In this document: positions 21,712-22,472 of the stretch, in pieces
Position numbering within the stretch: position 1 is the first letter of the stretch
How the letters are laid out: each line of letters opens with the position of its first letter
NCBI GenBank assembly: GCA_002336085.1
Contig: DDEH01000112.1
Location: forward strand, 1 to 22,472
Direction: 5' to 3'
From: Flavobacteriales bacterium UBA1959
GTDB taxonomy: Bacteria; Bacteroidota; Bacteroidia; Flavobacteriales_D; Sanyastnellaceae
Length of the DNA stretch: 22,472 bases
Notes under the pieces: model-generated
Told to the model about the DNA's origin: nothing
The model's database searches: none
Seen by the model: only the letters and a program-made list of their open reading frames with translations
Made by a program: the position numbers and the translations under genes

Positions 21712-22472
21712 ATCGGGTGGACGGTTGATCGTCCAATGCTTTTGTAGTAAAAATTCAGCGATTGCATAGACTCCAAATCGTAGAGGTTTCGTCCATCAAA
21801 AATAACAGGAGCGTTCAAACGTTTTTTCACTTCAACCATGTCTGGATTACGAAAAACTTGCCATTCCGTGCAAATGAGCAAAGCGTCTGCTCCATCGAGT
21901 GCATCCATGTGATTGTGGCTGTATTCGATTTTTTCACCAATTCGATTTTTAACATTTTGAGTTGCTTCCGGATCGAATGCAATTACTTCAGCACCAGCCT
22001 CCACCAATCGGTCAATCATGTAGAGGGCAGGGGCTTCACGGATGTCATCTGTTTCGGGCTTAAATGCCAATCCCCAGAGGGCAATGCGTTTGCCGGACAG
22101 ATCCCCTCCAAAATGGTCCCGGATGGGGTCGAATAAAATGGTCTTTTGCTCTTCATTTGCTCGAATGACACTGGTGAGAATGCCAAAGTCAAAGCCAGAT
22201 TCTTGTCCGCTGCGGTGCAAGGCTTGTACGTCTTTTGGAAAACAACTTCCACCATAACCAATGCCTGGAAAGAGAAAGCGTGAACCGATTCGAGTATCAG
22301 TGCCCATGCCGCGGCGCACCTTGTCTACGTCTGCCCCCACCAACTCGCAAAAGTTGGCGACTTCGTTCATGAAGGTGATTTTCGTTGCAAGAAAAGAATT
22401 GGCGGCATATTTCGTGAGCTCTGCACTTTTCTCATCCATGAAGATGATGGGGTTTCCTTGACGAACGAATGG
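21708..22472 (-). CDS. ugd: UDP-glucose 6-dehydrogenase (5' partial)
   Basis: This is the C-terminal part (254 codons visible) of the NAD-dependent enzyme that oxidises UDP-glucose to UDP-glucuronate. The frame runs open through the right edge of the window ([18 protein letters not shown] at the edge), so the N-terminal Rossmann domain is outside. Visible blocks are the central-domain helix [36 protein letters not shown] with the catalytic Cys of GGSCFPKD, and the C-terminal domain [17 protein letters not shown]. It overlaps the decarboxylase gene by four bases and leads the polysaccharide operon as seen here. The internal ATG at 22439 is not the start. Confidence 0.95.
   Translation of the reverse strand, partial: PFVRQGNPIIFMDEKSAELTKYAANSFLATKITFMNEVANFCELVGADVDKVRRGMGTDTRIGSRFLFPGIGYGGSCFPKDVQALHRSGQESGFDFGILTSVIRANEEQKTILFDPIRDHFGGDLSGKRIALWGLAFKPETDDIREAPALYMIDRLVEAGAEVIAFDPEATQNVKNRIGEKIEYSHNHMDALDGADALLICTEWQVFRNPDMVEVKKRLNAPVIFDGRNLYDLESMQSLNFYYKSIGRSTVHPI

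Noticed and set aside
1..22472. Search for CRISPR arrays, insertion sequences, integrases and toxin-antitoxin pairs
   Set aside because: No direct-repeat/spacer pattern, transposase or recombinase motif, or paired small toxin/antitoxin frames were found by reading; the region looks like ordinary core and envelope genes.

Overview
The window looks like a chromosome segment of a Bacteroidota bacterium, most likely a marine-type member of the Flavobacteriales. Four signs support this: a secreted protein ending in a type IX secretion (Por) sorting domain; repeated copies of the Bacteroidota -7 promoter box TAnnTTTG just ahead of genes; start codons without clear Shine-Dalgarno sequences; and the exbB / small membrane protein / exbD / exbD gene order that I associate with this phylum. 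Genus and species cannot be read from the sequence. No insertion sequence, integrase, CRISPR array, prophage gene or frameshifted gene was seen, and no gene-free stretch exceeds about 175 bases.

Layout. (1) 1-1755: the 3' part of a large cell-surface protein with HYR-like modules and a T9SS tail, closed by a terminator. (2) 1837-3461: a hotdog acyl-CoA thioesterase facing a heptosyltransferase-type glycosyltransferase (GT9), the two 3' ends overlapping by 20 bases, then tRNA-Ser(GGA). (3) 3547-6220, minus strand: probable operon phzF-like / tatD / ansA. (4) 6296-9069, plus strand: a promoter and a four-gene TonB-energising operon (exbB, a four-helix membrane protein of unknown role, two exbD). 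(5) 9071-13011, minus strand: an MJ1255-type glycosyltransferase, tadA, mgtE and a D-2-hydroxyacid dehydrogenase. (6) 13043-16883, plus strand: trmB, an alkyltransferase-like DNA-damage protein, mrp and a NifU C-terminal protein in overlapping order, then a ferredoxin-NADP reductase with its adjacent 2Fe-2S ferredoxin. (7) 16895 to the right edge, minus strand: surface polysaccharide genes ugd, a UDP-glucuronate decarboxylase, a WbpD/WlbB-type acetyltransferase, a UDP-N-acetylhexosamine 6-dehydrogenase, rmlB and a YwqE/CpsB-type PHP phosphatase.

How the genes work together. Region 6 groups iron-sulfur carrier proteins (Mrp, NifU) with a reductase/ferredoxin pair that could supply or use electrons and clusters, alongside tRNA and DNA-damage functions. 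Region 7 makes activated sugars (UDP-glucuronate, UDP-xylose, an N-acetylhexosaminuronate and dTDP-4-keto-6-deoxyglucose) for a capsule, exopolysaccharide or O-antigen; the phosphatase probably regulates polymer length or export. Regions 1 and 4 belong to the outer envelope: surface display through T9SS, and proton-driven energy for outer-membrane uptake.

No clearly new biological system stands out. The least explained items are a roughly 190-residue Trp/Gly-rich module nested in the surface protein, the unknown membrane protein and the elongated ExbD of the energising operon, and several promoter boxes so close to start codons that the mRNAs should be leaderless or nearly so.
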